From Dunaliella salina (Eukaryota > Chlorophyta > Chlorophyceae > Chlamydomonadales > Dunaliellaceae), in the NCBI GenBank assembly GCA_002284615.2, contig MU069688.1:61901-79209 (forward strand): a stretch of DNA of 17,309 bases, given 5' to 3'. Under the pieces are notes generated by a model. It saw only the letters and a list, made by a program, of their open reading frames with translations, did not search any database and was not told where the DNA came from. Position 1 is the stretch's first letter. Each line of letters begins with the position of its first letter. The position numbers were made by a program, and so were the translations under genes. Shown in pieces: positions 16,504-17,309 of the stretch.

Positions 16504-17309
16504 CTGCGAAAGACACAAGGAAATTTGTGATGAAGCTGAAATGTACAATGCTCCTCCGCTTACTGCACACCCCTGCAGACCACAACTGAGCGTAATTTTG
16601 TTCATTTCTGTTTTTTATTTTTATTTTTATTTCTATTTTGTTTGCCCTGCATGGTGATGGCATGCACTATCAGTTGAAACATTTTGAGCTCTACGCCAGC
16701 ATCTCAGCAGCCTCCCCCTGGGTGGCATGGAAGAGCACATTCAAAGCCAGCAGGGGTGAAAAGAAAAGAAAAGAAACGTCTATGCAAGCCAAAGGCCGCG
16801 TGCATTGAGGGAAGAACCCCTAACAAAAGTTAGAGGCCTCACCAGGGGTGAGAAAGGACGGGGAGAACTGGTAGCGTGTTGCGGGGTGGGGAGTGGAGCG
16901 GCAGGGTCCCCAAGTTGCAGCATCAACACCAAAAGGATTCATTTGTACAAAAAATGGTCAGAGCAGGACCAGAGGAAAGAAGGGAAAGAACAAGCACATA
17001 TGTGTAGCGTGATCATATGAATGGGAGGCACCTAAACATGTTTCGGGGCTCATAGGTTTGTAGGCCAACCCTTTAAATTGGTGCCCATCATGCTTTACTT
17101 CAGGATCGTGCTGGATGGAAGGGTTACGCTTGATGCGCAGTGGTGTAGATGATCATTTTTGGGCTTTGCTGTTGATGCTTGCCTGCAAAACTGATTTTGG
17201 GGGGATACAGGGTGTGTGCAGTTTTTTACGGAAATGGTGATTTCCAAATCGTAGTGTGTGGTTCTAAAATCATCCAAGGCGGCCAGGCCTGCCTCTTGCT
17301 GACTGCATA
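16504..17309 (-). other. ITPA: Probable upstream intron of ITPA, no exon seen
   Basis: Sequence upstream of the GFEDK exon ends in a good acceptor. I searched the minus strand for the expected preceding ITPA sequence (the LPGPYIKWF-type segment) and did not find it. The stretch includes A/T-rich (TTTTTA)n at 16610-16637 and (GAAAA)n at 16759-16777. The earlier exons are probably outside the window. Confidence 0.55.

Noticed and set aside
16610..16777. Poly(A)-like tails of retrotransposons
   Set aside because: (TTTTTA)n and (GAAAA)n look like simple microsatellites with no element sequence beside them.

Overview
The window looks like nuclear DNA of a green alga, most likely a chlamydomonadalean chlorophyte. 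This rests on GT-AG introns, a split eukaryotic housekeeping gene with one very long intron, and debris of a LINE family whose C-terminal protein blocks I associate with volvocalean algae. A Dunaliella-like genome is only a guess. Several N bases lie inside the repeats, as expected for a draft assembly.

Left part (1 to about 7450, minus strand): a long degraded non-LTR retrotransposon that runs off the left edge. In its own 5' to 3' order it carries a basic leader and zinc-knuckle-like segment, one and probably two Josephin-like cysteine protease domains, then a second reading frame with an apurinic (APE-type) endonuclease, a long linker, a reverse transcriptase, a Ser/Thr/Pro-rich region, a PHD finger and a further conserved block. 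Frameshifts, in-frame TAA codons and a lost catalytic Asp in the polymerase show that this copy is dead.

Middle part (about 8190 to 10200, plus strand): 3' pieces of LINEs in the opposite orientation. They are a reverse transcriptase motif B fragment, a broken PD-(D/E)XK nuclease tail, a better preserved zinc-knuckle plus PD-(D/E)XK nuclease tail, and a third copy of only the last codons and 3' UTR. Stretches 7460-8190 and 10200-10960 hold no gene that I can support.

Right part (about 10960 to 17309): SINE-like repeats, then the 3' half of an inosine triphosphate pyrophosphatase (ITPA/HAM1) gene on the minus strand. Three exons are visible (16450-16503, 12205-12367, 11973-12036) and the first exons lie beyond the right edge. 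The 4.08-kb intron holds a non-autonomous hAT-type element with terminal inverted repeats and an 8-bp target duplication, a long imperfect hairpin, and several repeats. Just after the stop codon the 3' UTR carries two long C tracts, seen as G17 and G29 on the plus strand.

The most unusual content is the retrotransposon architecture: ubiquitin-protease-like domains and a chromatin-reader-like PHD finger joined to an APE/RT machine, next to tails of what may be the same family carrying a second type of nuclease.
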